Made by a program: the position numbers and the translations under genes
The notes under the pieces: generated by a model
The model's input: the letters and a program-made list of their open reading frames with translations, nothing else
Database searches by the model: none
What the model was told of the DNA's origin: nothing
Part shown: one piece after another, positions 9,118-15,651 of the stretch
Layout of the letters: each line of letters starts with the position of its first letter
Position numbering within the stretch: position 1 is the first letter of the stretch
Assembly (NCBI GenBank): GCA_024699005.1
Contig: JAILQN010000088.1
Coordinates: 1 to 20,257, forward strand
Length of the DNA: 20,257 nucleotides
Source: Clostridia bacterium
Lineage (GTDB): Bacteria; Bacillota_A; Clostridia; Oscillospirales; Acutalibacteraceae
Reading direction: 5' to 3'

Positions 9118-10248
9118 TCAACTGCGTTTCCGCAGTTTTCCGACCGTCAGAACGGCTGCCCCGGCGACTGCCGCGACAGGCAGGACGTACTTCTCGAGCA
9201 CGTCTATTTTTACGTTTATCCTGTCGGGGAACCATTTTACCCTGCCGTGTATGGAGCGGCAACGCCTGCCGACAAGCTGCCGGTAGTAATACATGCGGGT
9301 ATCGAACCGGTCGGGCTGTTTTTCGTCAAGATCGATGACGCGCACGCCCTGACGCATGCCGTCGCCGTAGGGACGGAAGCCCGTAAGCCTGCACTGCCCG
9401 AGGGTTATGCCGTCCACCTGCCCGACGATGTCGTTCATATGGTCGTGCCCGAAAAACGCCGCTTTTACGCATCCGCCGTTTTTCCAGGCGTCAAACTGCC
9501 CGTGATTGTCGTCCGAAGTGCAGGGCGCTTCGCCCAGATAGCCCGTTACGCCGGTCTTTCTGTCCGCGACGTATACCCCGCGGCTCACGTCCCCCAGGAA
9601 GGTCACGCCGTCCAGAGTCAGCCGCCAGAGCGGCACGCGCTTTGTCAGCCTGTACTCCTCTATGACCGGTATATGCTGGAATACCATGGACGGTATTTTC
9701 CCGCCTTCAGGCGCGAATTCGCGGTTGAGCCTGTTTTCGTTCTCCGTGAACCATTCGTTCTGTTCCTCTGACGCGCAGTCGTAACCGCCGCTTTCCGCTC
9801 TTGAGCCGGTGTTTATGAACCACAGGTTGTAAGCGGTCCTGTCACCGTCCGACGCGAGTATGCGCAGGTTATAATCAAAGCAGTCGTTCGTGCAGTCTCC
9901 TTTGCGATAGAGGCAGAACGGCATGGTCCTGTATATTTTATCATGACTTGTCAGCGCCGCGCCGCGCTCGCCGTCGTGGTTGCCGTAAATTATCGCGTAG
10001 GGGACCCCCGCTTCGACGCAGGGCTCCATGGCGTTCTCTATTACGGTGCGCAGCTCGTTATTGTCCTCCGCGTAGGCGATATCGCCCATGAATATGCACA
10101 GATCGGGGCGCAGGGTATTTATCGCCGTGTCGGCAAGGGTGCGGTAATCGAGGTATTTGTCCAGCCCCCTGCCCTCGTAGTCGTATTTCTCGTGTATGTC
10201 GCCGATCAGCATTATCCGGAATTTGCCGTTATCGTTGAATCTGAGCAT
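9118..10248 (-). CDS. Calcineurin-like metallophosphoesterase with C-terminal membrane segment
   Basis: The 376-residue protein carries the full metal-binding set of the calcineurin-like phosphoesterase fold: GD17-I-H19, GD56 (FMGDIAYAEDN), GN90-H91-D92 (YGNHDGE), FQH(IP) and GHDHMND. It should hydrolyse a phosphoester using two metal ions; the substrate cannot be told. There is no N-terminal signal, but a hydrophobic stretch (VLPVAAVAGAAVLTVG, about residues 352-368) followed by KLRKRS ends the protein, so it may be tail-anchored with the enzyme in the cytoplasm. The start is 4 bases after the U32 gene's stop codon, with GAGGT inside that gene's end as ribosome site, so the two are co-transcribed and probably translationally coupled. 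Confidence 0.88.
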   Translation of the reverse strand: MLRFNDNGKFRIMLIGDIHEKYDYEGRGLDKYLDYRTLADTAINTLRPDLCIFMGDIAYAEDNNELRTVIENAMEPCVEAGVPYAIIYGNHDGERGAALTSHDKIYRTMPFCLYRKGDCTNDCFDYNLRILASDGDRTAYNLWFINTGSRAESGGYDCASEEQNEWFTENENRLNREFAPEGGKIPSMVFQHIPVIEEYRLTKRVPLWRLTLDGVTFLGDVSRGVYVADRKTGVTGYLGEAPCTSDDNHGQFDAWKNGGCVKAAFFGHDHMNDIVGQVDGITLGQCRLTGFRPYGDGMRQGVRVIDLDEKQPDRFDTRMYYYRQLVGRRCRSIHGRVKWFPDRINVKIDVLEKYVLPVAAVAGAAVLTVGKLRKRS

Positions 10249-10252
10249 ATTG

Positions 10253-12271
10253 TCACAGTACCTCGCGTTTATACAGTCCGTTCGTGCGCCTGCCCGGGAA
10301 CGGAGCGCGGTTTTCCGAAAGGGATATGATCTTTTCGCACTCCGCCCGCGTTTCGGTCGTAAAATACAGTATTCCGAAATCCGCGCCCCTGAATTCCTGA
10401 TCGCACACGTAGAGCGGTACCGAATTCAGAAGCTGCTGATATCTTCTGTCCCGGCACAGCACGGTGAAACGCGCGCCGGTCCTGTCGGTGAGTATCTGCC
10501 TGCCGTCGCAGTTCCCGCATCCGTTTTTGCCCATGACGGGGCACGCGCGGAAGCTCATGAGCGGCAGATAGCCGTATGCGATGATGCCGACGGGGATATC
10601 CGCATTCAGCCCCGGTATGTCCCGGGCGTTTATCTCGGGAGAGAGTATCGCACCCGAAGCGCCCTGCGCCGCGGCGAAAGCGACGGCGTCGCGGTTCATC
10701 AGGTTCGCGCCGATGCCGGATATGACGTTGAGCCCCGATTCCTTCGCAGTGAGGAACCCGCCGGGGCCGTCGGCGATGACCGTATCGACTCCCAGTCCGG
10801 CAAGTTTTCCGATGTCCGCGGTCGCTCTTTCTTCATACGACGGAAAAACAAAACGCGGCAGTTCCGCGATGATCTCAAATCTGTCGGTCAGCGCCGGATT
10901 TCTGAGTATCTCGTTCAAAGGAAAGATCGCCTGTCCGGATCCGCTTGCCTGAGAAGCCGATTCGTAGCGGGGGATCAGCCGGTCGGGCCGGACGGTATTT
11001 TTTATTTCCGGTTTCCCGGGGGGCGTATAAGGTCTGATTTCGTACGGGACGATCTTTCCGCGCGCTTCGCTCAGCGCCGCGAGCCCGTCGCGTCTTATCG
11101 CGTTCACCGCTGACGCCGGGGGATTGAAGCCTTCCGGGATATCCACGGTTTTTACGCTGACGGCGTACGGCGTGCCTCCGGATTTGCAGAGTGAATCCGT
11201 TATCCTGCGCACGGCGTCGGCTTCTGCCCCCGTGGGGATCCTGCGTTCGACCGTAACGGTGTTTTCCCCGTCGCAGAAATCCGCGCGGATATTGCCTTCC
11301 CGGTCTGCGCTGAACCCGACGTCGACCCTGACTCCGCGGTATTCGTTTTTATACAGTTCATGCAGACGGGGGAAAGCGGCTGCCGCCGCGGCGGCGTCCT
11401 CGGCGGTCCTGGCGCCGAACATATCCGTATTCCTTCTGTTTGTGAGATATCCGTCCGAAAAGCCGCTTCTGGAAAAGACGTTTTTCAGTGTGTTTTCGTC
11501 GTACTCTTCGCCCCTGAGCGCGCATGCGGCGGCGTTCACGGCGGCTGCGACGTATTCGGGGCGCTTCAGCCTGCCTTCTATTTTCAGGGAATCCACGCCG
11601 GCTTCGGCAAGCTCCCGCGCGTGGCTGAGATAGGACATATCTTTAAGGGAAAGCGCGTAATGCCTGCCGTGAGCGTTCACAAAATCGAGTCTGCAGGGCT
11701 GAGCGCAGCGGCCCCGGTTGCCCGAACGCCCGCCGAGCATGGACGACATCAGGCACGCGCCGGAAACGCTCATGCACATCGCCCCGTGGACGAACACTTC
11801 GATCTCGCAGGCCACGGCGCCGGCGATAGCCCTTATCTCCTTCAGCGACAGCTCTCTTGCGAGCACTATTCGGGAAAAACCGAGGCGTTCGCAGGCTTTT
11901 GCCCCCGCGACGTTGTGGATCGTCATCTGCGTGCTGGCGTGGATGGGCATAGATGGGCATATGCTTTTCATAAGGCCGATCATGGCGGGATCCTGGATCA
12001 GCACTCCGTCCACGCCCGCCCCGGCGCATACGCGTATATTTTCCGCGGCAGATTCAAGCTCGGAGTTTTTCAGCAGGGTATTGACAGCTGCGTAGACCCT
12101 GACGCCCCTCACCTTGCAGTAAGAGACGGCGTCGCAAAGCTCCGCGGGCGAGAAGTTCGCCGCTCCCGCCCGGGCGCTCATGGTCTTCAATCCGAGGTAT
12201 ACGGCGTTCGCGCCGCTTCTTACAGCCGCGTAAAGCTGTTCCTGCCCGCCGGCAGGGGCCAGAATTTCCAT
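10253..12271 (-). CDS. U32 peptidase-family protein (RlhA/TrhP-like RNA hydroxylase type, with DUF3656)
   Basis: The 672-residue protein opens with MEILAPAGGQEQLYAAVRSG, the U32 signature, and has the conserved cysteine set C166-x6-C173-x15-C189-x3-C193 (VHGAMCMSVSGAC ... NRGRCAQPC). In TrhP and RlhA these residues are needed for prephenate-dependent hydroxylation of cytidine or uridine in tRNA or 23S rRNA. Length and the extended C-terminal region fit RlhA (about 650 residues) better than the shorter TrhP. A second Cys group (FRACPVMGKNGCGNCDG) lies near residue 580. The ATG at 12271 gives the typical family start, although no clear ribosome site precedes it. Older annotation as a collagenase-like protease is probably misleading, but the exact RNA target is not shown here. 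Confidence 0.88.
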   Translation of the reverse strand: MEILAPAGGQEQLYAAVRSGANAVYLGLKTMSARAGAANFSPAELCDAVSYCKVRGVRVYAAVNTLLKNSELESAAENIRVCAGAGVDGVLIQDPAMIGLMKSICPSMPIHASTQMTIHNVAGAKACERLGFSRIVLARELSLKEIRAIAGAVACEIEVFVHGAMCMSVSGACLMSSMLGGRSGNRGRCAQPCRLDFVNAHGRHYALSLKDMSYLSHARELAEAGVDSLKIEGRLKRPEYVAAAVNAAACALRGEEYDENTLKNVFSRSGFSDGYLTNRRNTDMFGARTAEDAAAAAAAFPRLHELYKNEYRGVRVDVGFSADREGNIRADFCDGENTVTVERRIPTGAEADAVRRITDSLCKSGGTPYAVSVKTVDIPEGFNPPASAVNAIRRDGLAALSEARGKIVPYEIRPYTPPGKPEIKNTVRPDRLIPRYESASQASGSGQAIFPLNEILRNPALTDRFEIIAELPRFVFPSYEERATADIGKLAGLGVDTVIADGPGGFLTAKESGLNVISGIGANLMNRDAVAFAAAQGASGAILSPEINARDIPGLNADIPVGIIAYGYLPLMSFRACPVMGKNGCGNCDGRQILTDRTGARFTVLCRDRRYQQLLNSVPLYVCDQEFRGADFGILYFTTETRAECEKIISLSENRAPFPGRRTNGLYKREVL

Positions 12272-12339
12272 AAATTATGACGCAATTGTGCTTTAAATAT
12301 TAACGAAATATTAAATTTTAAAAAATATTCCGTGAATAC

Positions 12340-12368
12340 TTGTAATTTGTAAAGAAATAGGCTATTAT
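12340..12368 (+). promoter_or_regulatory. Promoter of the 53-residue protein gene
   Basis: TTGTAA (12340-12345), 17 bases, then TATTAT (12363-12368), in a very AT-rich stretch. Transcription should begin near 12375, about 34 bases before the ATG. Confidence 0.65.
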
Positions 12369-12408
12369 ATAACCAAATCAATACAAACCAATGAAAAGGA
12401 GATATACA

Positions 12409-12570
12409 ATGAAAGAGCTCAGAGACCTTTTGGAGATCCTCAGCTGGTTCATCAGCTTTGCGAAAACATTCCTCAATGCCTTCGGCATCCAGGCCGATTT
12501 CGTCGATGATGTCACCGGCTTTATCTTGAGCATTGCCGGCGAGGAAGAAGCCGCAAGCTCAGCGGGCTGA
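12409..12570 (+). CDS. Small hydrophobic/acidic protein, 53 residues, unknown function
   Basis: An ATG at 12409 preceded by AAGGAGA (12396-12402) opens a 53-codon frame: MKELRDLLEILSWFISFAKT, then FLNAFGIQADFVDDVTGFIL, then SIAGEEEAASSAG. It has a promoter (12340-12368), an ideal ribosome site and its own terminator (12587-12612), so it is a complete, probably well-expressed gene. The first 20 residues can form an amphipathic or membrane-facing helix; a second hydrophobic patch (VTGFILSIAG) and an acidic tail follow. There is no signal cleavage site, cysteine pattern or leader motif of a known peptide class. I do not recognise a family. It could be a membrane-associated small protein or a peptide effector. 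Confidence 0.75.
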   Translation: MKELRDLLEILSWFISFAKTFLNAFGIQADFVDDVTGFILSIAGEEEAASSAG

Positions 12571-12586
12571 TCCATCCACAGTACAC

Positions 12587-12612
12587 TCCGGCGCGAACCG
12601 CCGGATTTTTTT
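12587..12612 (+). terminator. Intrinsic terminator after the 53-residue protein gene
   Basis: TCCGGCG-CGAAC-CGCCGGA forms a perfect 7-bp stem followed by seven T residues. It ends only 5 bases before the DUF951 start codon, so any DUF951 mRNA coming from the upstream promoter must read through it. Confidence 0.9.
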
Positions 12613-12617
12613 GTGAT

Positions 12618-12800
12618 ATGCATCTTGAAGAAGGCTATACCGTCGAAATGAAGAAACCGCATCCATGCGGCAACAAAATCTTCAGCGTCACCTTTGCCGG
12701 GGTGGACGTCCACCTGAAATGCGTCAAGTGCGGCAGGGAAGTGGTCATGATGCGCGACAAGGCGCAGAAGGCGGCGAGGAGGTTAGTGGATAGTATATAG
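12618..12800 (+). CDS. DUF951 family protein
   Basis: The 60-residue product has the family pattern: an N-terminal G-x-x-VEMKKPHPCG, then F-x-x-x-G-x-D-V-x-LKCVKCGR and a basic tail. The cysteines in HPCG and KCVKCGR suggest a small metal-binding or RNA-binding fold; the biochemical role of the family is not established. The start fits family length, but there is no good ribosome site, and the upstream terminator leaves almost no untranslated leader. The last residues (LVDSI) and the stop codon TAG are contributed by heptad array F, so the natural C-terminus was probably replaced when the repeat arrived. Confidence 0.85.
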   Translation: MHLEEGYTVEMKKPHPCGNKIFSVTFAGVDVHLKCVKCGREVVMMRDKAQKAARRLVDSI

Positions 12801-12824
12801 TGGATAGTGTATAGTGGATAGTGC
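12783..12824. repeat. Heptad array F: six units of WTAGTGG
   Basis: Units are TTAGTGG, ATAGTAT, ATAGTGG, ATAGTGT, ATAGTGG and ATAGTGC. It overlaps the end of the DUF951 gene and supplies its stop codon. It is the inverted counterpart of array G (13214-13248). Confidence 0.93.
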
Positions 12825-12831
12825 GAGAATC

Positions 12832-13191
12832 TCATCCGCTCTTGCTTGAAATGAACGCGTTTAGTAATCTTCCGATTTCAAGACACATGTTCATCGCGTG
12901 TGCAGCGGTGTTTCGGTCGAAATATCCGAGATTGATCGCAATTAAAATCTGTGTCTCGAGTTCTGATCGTGATCCTCTTGCTACATAAAAGAATTGCAGT
13001 AATTCTTTGTTTGAATTACGGCTGAATCCTTCTGCGATGTTTGACGGAATAGAAACTGCTGCCCGCCGCATCTGATCGGACAAAGCGTATGTTTCTTCTT
13101 TCGGTAACAGGCGTACGAGTTTGTATATTTCTGTGACCAGCTCCATTGACTTTTGCCAGACAACAAGTTCTTTGTAATCCTTTACTCCCAT
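12832..13191 (-). CDS. Four-helix-bundle protein (23S rRNA intervening-sequence/S23 type)
   Basis: The 119-residue product from the ATG at 13191 (MGVKDYKELVVWQKSMELV) is chosen because GAGGTG lies just upstream and because the family starts this way; the ATG at 13224 would add 11 residues from the repeat. Family marks are F/YKELVVWQKSMEL, LPKEETYALSDQMRRAAVSIP, SNIAEGFSR, and FFYVARGSRSELETQ. The fold is a four-helix bundle that forms oligomers in known members; relatives include intervening-sequence proteins and the Avd accessory protein of diversity-generating retroelements, which bind nucleic acid. No reverse transcriptase is present here. The inverted heptad arrays on both sides suggest it belongs to a cassette. 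Confidence 0.9.
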   Translation of the reverse strand: MGVKDYKELVVWQKSMELVTEIYKLVRLLPKEETYALSDQMRRAAVSIPSNIAEGFSRNSNKELLQFFYVARGSRSELETQILIAINLGYFDRNTAAHAMNMCLEIGRLLNAFISSKSG

Positions 13192-13213
13192 AAACACCTC
13201 TTTGTTTTGCAAT

Positions 13214-13248
13214 ATACTATCCACTAAGCACTATCCACTATCCACTAA
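13214..13248. repeat. Heptad array G: five units, inverted relative to array F
   Basis: On the plus strand the units are ATACTAT, CCACTAA, GCACTAT, CCACTAT and CCACTAA, the reverse complement of the WTAGTGG units of array F. It overlaps the stop codon (TAG) of the nitroreductase gene at 13245-13247. Confidence 0.93.
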
Positions 13249-13886
13249 AATCTTCGCCCGGACGCCGCCTCAAAGAAATACTTCACTATACCCAGATCGA
13301 CCTTTGCGTAAGGGCCGATCTTTGCTTTTGCTTCCAACCTGTCCCCGTTGAGGGTGATAAGGAACCTCTGCTGATTTATGGCTGTGGGTGCGAGGGCCGC
13401 GGCTTCCATGCCTTTTGCGAACCAGTCCGGCATTTCACCTTTGACTTCGCAGAGACTGTCGATCGGTTTGGATTTATGCGGTTTGCCTTCGTCTTCGCCG
13501 TAGCCGAAGGCGAGGACGTTTATTATCTGCTCGCCGTCGGCGAGGTTCACGTTGGCTGCCGCGGGCTTTTTGTTGAAGGACATGGCGCACCACACGGAAT
13601 TGAGTCCCAGCTCCTGGATCCGCAGCATGATATCCGCGCCCCAATAGCCGATCTTTTCCAGAAGGTCGGGGGACTTTTTGCCGATGAACGCCACGCAGTT
13701 CGCCGCGCCCCGGATCTTGCCGTCAAAGACCTCCGGCCTGTCGTATATAAGCTGAAAGTCAAGTCCGCTTGCGGCGTTTATCCGTTCGATATTCGCCTGC
13801 AGAAGCGCACGGACGTCGTCGGGCACGGGGTGGAATCTGTAACGGCGGACGGAATGTCTCGCCCGGATGGCTTCGAGTTCTGTCAT
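13245..13886 (-). CDS. Nitroreductase-family flavoprotein
   Basis: The 213-residue protein begins MTELEAIRARHSVRRYRFHPV, the R-x-S-x-R-x-Y/F start of nitroreductase-family proteins that grip the FMN phosphate. Further marks are NCVAFIGKK, a central helix (GYWGADIMLRIQELGLNSVWCAMSF) and AALAPTAINQQRFLITL, the A-x-S/T-A-x-N-x-Q pattern near the flavin. It should be an FMN-dependent NAD(P)H oxidoreductase; the substrate is unknown, and the layout matches the putative nitroreductase subgroup of roughly 210-250 residues. CGGAGG is 8 bases from the ATG. The stop codon falls in heptad array G, so the last residues may have been altered by it. Confidence 0.88.
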   Translation of the reverse strand: MTELEAIRARHSVRRYRFHPVPDDVRALLQANIERINAASGLDFQLIYDRPEVFDGKIRGAANCVAFIGKKSPDLLEKIGYWGADIMLRIQELGLNSVWCAMSFNKKPAAANVNLADGEQIINVLAFGYGEDEGKPHKSKPIDSLCEVKGEMPDWFAKGMEAAALAPTAINQQRFLITLNGDRLEAKAKIGPYAKVDLGIVKYFFEAASGRRF

Positions 13887-13912
13887 GGTATTACCTCCGT
13901 TTATTTTCCGAT

Positions 13913-13941
13913 ATTATAGTCCAAGCTGACGGAAATTGCAA
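13913..13941 (-). promoter_or_regulatory. Promoter of the nitroreductase gene
   Basis: On the minus strand TTGCAA (13941-13936), 17 bases, then TATAAT (13918-13913), with the start codon 27 bases further on. Confidence 0.7.
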
Positions 13942-13962
13942 TATTATTCTGAAAACGAGGTC

Positions 13963-13991
13963 TTGAAATAAACTGACGTAAGTGATATTAT
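13963..13991 (+). promoter_or_regulatory. Promoter of aspS
   Basis: TTGAAA (13963-13968), 17 bases, then TATTAT (13986-13991). Transcription should begin near 13998, giving a leader of about 26 bases with GAGG at 14012-14015. No room exists for a T-box or other riboswitch leader. Confidence 0.75.
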
Positions 13992-14023
13992 AAAACAAAT
14001 TACCGAAAGATGAGGTAAAAATC

Positions 14024-15397
14024 ATGGAATTTCTTGATTTTGAAAAAAGACCCGATACTATGGATATCGAGTACGTTATAACCGCTTTCGCCTCCGGTGA
14101 GATAAAGGACGGCGACAAGGTCCGGCTCAAGGGCGTGTTCCACCGCGTGCGCGAGATGTCCGGCTTCAATTTCGTTATCATCCGCACGGCGAAGCGCACT
14201 TTCCAGTGCGTGTGGGAGCCCGATAAGTCCCGGTGCGATCTGAGCGCTTTCAATCCCGAGGAGTGCGTCATCGTGGACGGCGTTATCATCGCCGAGGAGC
14301 GTTCCCGTCTGGGCTTCGACATCCGCCTGATCGATATGGAGCGCATCTCCGGCAAAGCGGCGCCCCTGCCTGTGGAGATCAGCAACGACAAGATGATCTC
14401 GAGGCTTAAGCTCGACACCCTGCTTGATAACCGCGTCATCACTCTGCGCAACCCCAGGGTCCGCGCCATAATGAAGATCGCGGACGGAGTCATGTTCGCT
14501 TTCCGCGACTTCCTCAGAAGCGAGGGCTTTACCGAGTTTGTCCCGCCGAAGCTTGTCGGCGCAGGCGCGGAGGGCGGCGCCGATATGTTCAGCGTAGACT
14601 ATTTCGGTCAGAAGGCTTTCCTCAACCAGAGCCCCCAGATGTATAAGCAGATCATGGTCGGAGTGTTCGGCAAGGTCTACACCGTGGGGCCGGTTTTCAG
14701 AGCGGAAAAGTACAGCACCAACAGGCATATAAACGAATTCCAGGGGCTCGACCTGGAGATGGGCTTCATCAACGGTTTCGAGGACCTTATGGAGCTCGAG
14801 GCGCGTATGTTCAGGCATATTTTTAAAGTGCTTAACGACGAATATCTGCCCGAACTGCAGATGCATCTGGGCAGGGACGCCCGCCTGCCGGAGCTTGAAA
14901 GGTTCCCCAGGATCAGATTCGCCGAAGCGAAAAAGCTCTTCGCCGACGCCCACCCCGGCCGCTACGGCGAGGAATGCCTCAAGGAGCCGGACTTTGCCCC
15001 GGACGAGGAGAAGTGGCTCGGCGACTACTTCAATAAGGAATACGGCTGTCCGATAGTTTTTGTGACTCATTACCCGTCTGTCAAGCGTCCGTTCTACGCC
15101 ATGGACGATCCGGAGGATCCGTCGGTCACCCTTTCGTTCGATATGCTCCTCAACGGTCTGGAGGTCACCACCGGCGGCCAGAGGATCCACGATTACGAAA
15201 TGCAGGTCGCCAAAATGAAGGCGAGGGGCATGGATATCGACGATTTCGAGGACTACCTGACCATGCACAAGTACGGCATGCCGCCCCACGGCGGCATGGG
15301 CCTGGGCCTGGAGAGGATAGTCGAAAACCTGCTGGGGCTCGACACGATCAAAAAGGCCACCGCGTTCCCGAGGGACAGGGACAGGATCAGACCGTAA
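14024..15397 (+). CDS. aspS: Archaeal-type aspartyl-tRNA synthetase (probable Asp/Asn non-discriminating form)
   Basis: The 457-residue class II synthetase charges tRNA with aspartate. It has a short N-terminal OB-fold anticodon domain (about 30-115) and a catalytic core without the large insertion of bacterial AspRS. Marks are GAGAEGGADMF followed by ALNQSP-like FLNQSPQMYKQ, motif 2 FRAEKYSTNRHINEF, and motif 3 GMGLGLERIVENLLGLDTI ending in FPRDRDRIRP. This is the archaeal/eukaryotic-type layout found in many Clostridia as an aspartate-tRNA(Asn) ligase. In GVFHRVREM, H40 occupies the position of the Trp that restricts archaeal enzymes to tRNA(Asp), so it may also charge tRNA(Asn) for GatCAB. 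AsnRS is the main alternative. GAGG precedes the ATG by 8 bases. Confidence 0.92.
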   Translation: MEFLDFEKRPDTMDIEYVITAFASGEIKDGDKVRLKGVFHRVREMSGFNFVIIRTAKRTFQCVWEPDKSRCDLSAFNPEECVIVDGVIIAEERSRLGFDIRLIDMERISGKAAPLPVEISNDKMISRLKLDTLLDNRVITLRNPRVRAIMKIADGVMFAFRDFLRSEGFTEFVPPKLVGAGAEGGADMFSVDYFGQKAFLNQSPQMYKQIMVGVFGKVYTVGPVFRAEKYSTNRHINEFQGLDLEMGFINGFEDLMELEARMFRHIFKVLNDEYLPELQMHLGRDARLPELERFPRIRFAEAKKLFADAHPGRYGEECLKEPDFAPDEEKWLGDYFNKEYGCPIVFVTHYPSVKRPFYAMDDPEDPSVTLSFDMLLNGLEVTTGGQRIHDYEMQVAKMKARGMDIDDFEDYLTMHKYGMPPHGGMGLGLERIVENLLGLDTIKKATAFPRDRDRIRP

Positions 15398-15412
15398 GAT
15401 ATAATGATAACA

Positions 15413-15444
15413 GGGGCAGCAAAAACCGCGGTTTTTACTGCCCC
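15413..15444 (+). terminator. Long hairpin after aspS
   Basis: GGGGCAG (15413-15419) pairs with CTGCCCC (15438-15444), and inside them AAAAACCGCGGTTTTT is a perfect palindrome, separated by a single mismatch. It lies 15 bases after the aspS stop codon. There is no T-run after it, so it may be an unusual terminator or a 3'-end stabilising structure. Confidence 0.55.
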
Positions 15445-15513
15445 GTTATGATATAAATTCCTTACGGGATTTGCGATATGCCTGCGGCGCGATATATTCT
15501 TCGGATGCGATAT

Positions 15514-15621
15514 GTCCCTTCGGGACGTGTCACGTCCGGCGCAGCCGGACATATCGCACGCGGACAGGGTCCGCGCATATCGCATCTGCGAAGCAGATAT
15601 ATCGCATCGCCGCAAGGCGAT
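15514..15621. repeat. Array of five different perfect hairpins joined by ATATCGCA-like linkers
   Basis: Consecutive hairpins are GTCCC-TTC-GGGAC (15514-15526), GTCCGGC-GCA-GCCGGAC (15534-15550), GCGGAC-AGG-GTCCGC (15560-15574), ATCTGC-GAA-GCAGAT (15584-15598) and ATCGCC-GCAA-GGCGAT (15606-15621). Starts are 20-26 bp apart. Linkers are variants of ATATCGCA. Two decayed members probably precede it (15480-15513). Stem sequences differ while linkers are conserved, so compensatory change keeps each stem paired. Confidence 0.85.
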
Positions 15622-15651
15622 ATATCACAAAAATAATGCGATAAAGGTGTG

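Larger units (their letters stand above)
12783..13248. mobile_element. Candidate 466-bp heptad-ended cassette carrying a four-helix-bundle gene
   Basis: A single gene is bracketed by inverted arrays of the same 7-bp unit, TTAGTGGATAGT at both outer edges facing inward. The arrangement resembles 23S rRNA intervening sequences, where a four-helix-bundle gene lies between complementary stems, but no rRNA gene flanks it here. The arrays meet the 3' ends of two convergent genes. Mobility is inference; no target duplication was identified. Confidence 0.5.

Noticed and set aside
11360..12280. 306-codon open frame on the plus strand
   Set aside because: It is antisense to the U32 gene, which has all its conserved cysteines.
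12396..12411. Ribosome site nearly identical to that of phage T7 gene 10, suggesting vector DNA
   Set aside because: AAGGAGATATAC is a good generic ribosome site; no other vector, T7 promoter or cloning sequence is nearby, so the match is taken as chance.
12832..13191. Avd protein of a diversity-generating retroelement
   Set aside because: No reverse transcriptase, template repeat or variable repeat is seen in the window.
12783..13248. True 23S rRNA intervening sequence
   Set aside because: No rRNA sequence flanks it; the neighbours are DUF951 and nitroreductase genes.
13998..14023. T-box or riboswitch leader for aspS
   Set aside because: The predicted leader is only about 26 bases, too short for any such structure.
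14000..15289. 429-codon open frame on the minus strand
   Set aside because: It is antisense to aspS; the class II synthetase motifs on the plus strand settle the matter.
15514..15621. CRISPR array
   Set aside because: The spaced parts are short palindromes with different sequences and the constant part is only about 8 bases; no repeat of 24-37 bp and no cas gene are present.
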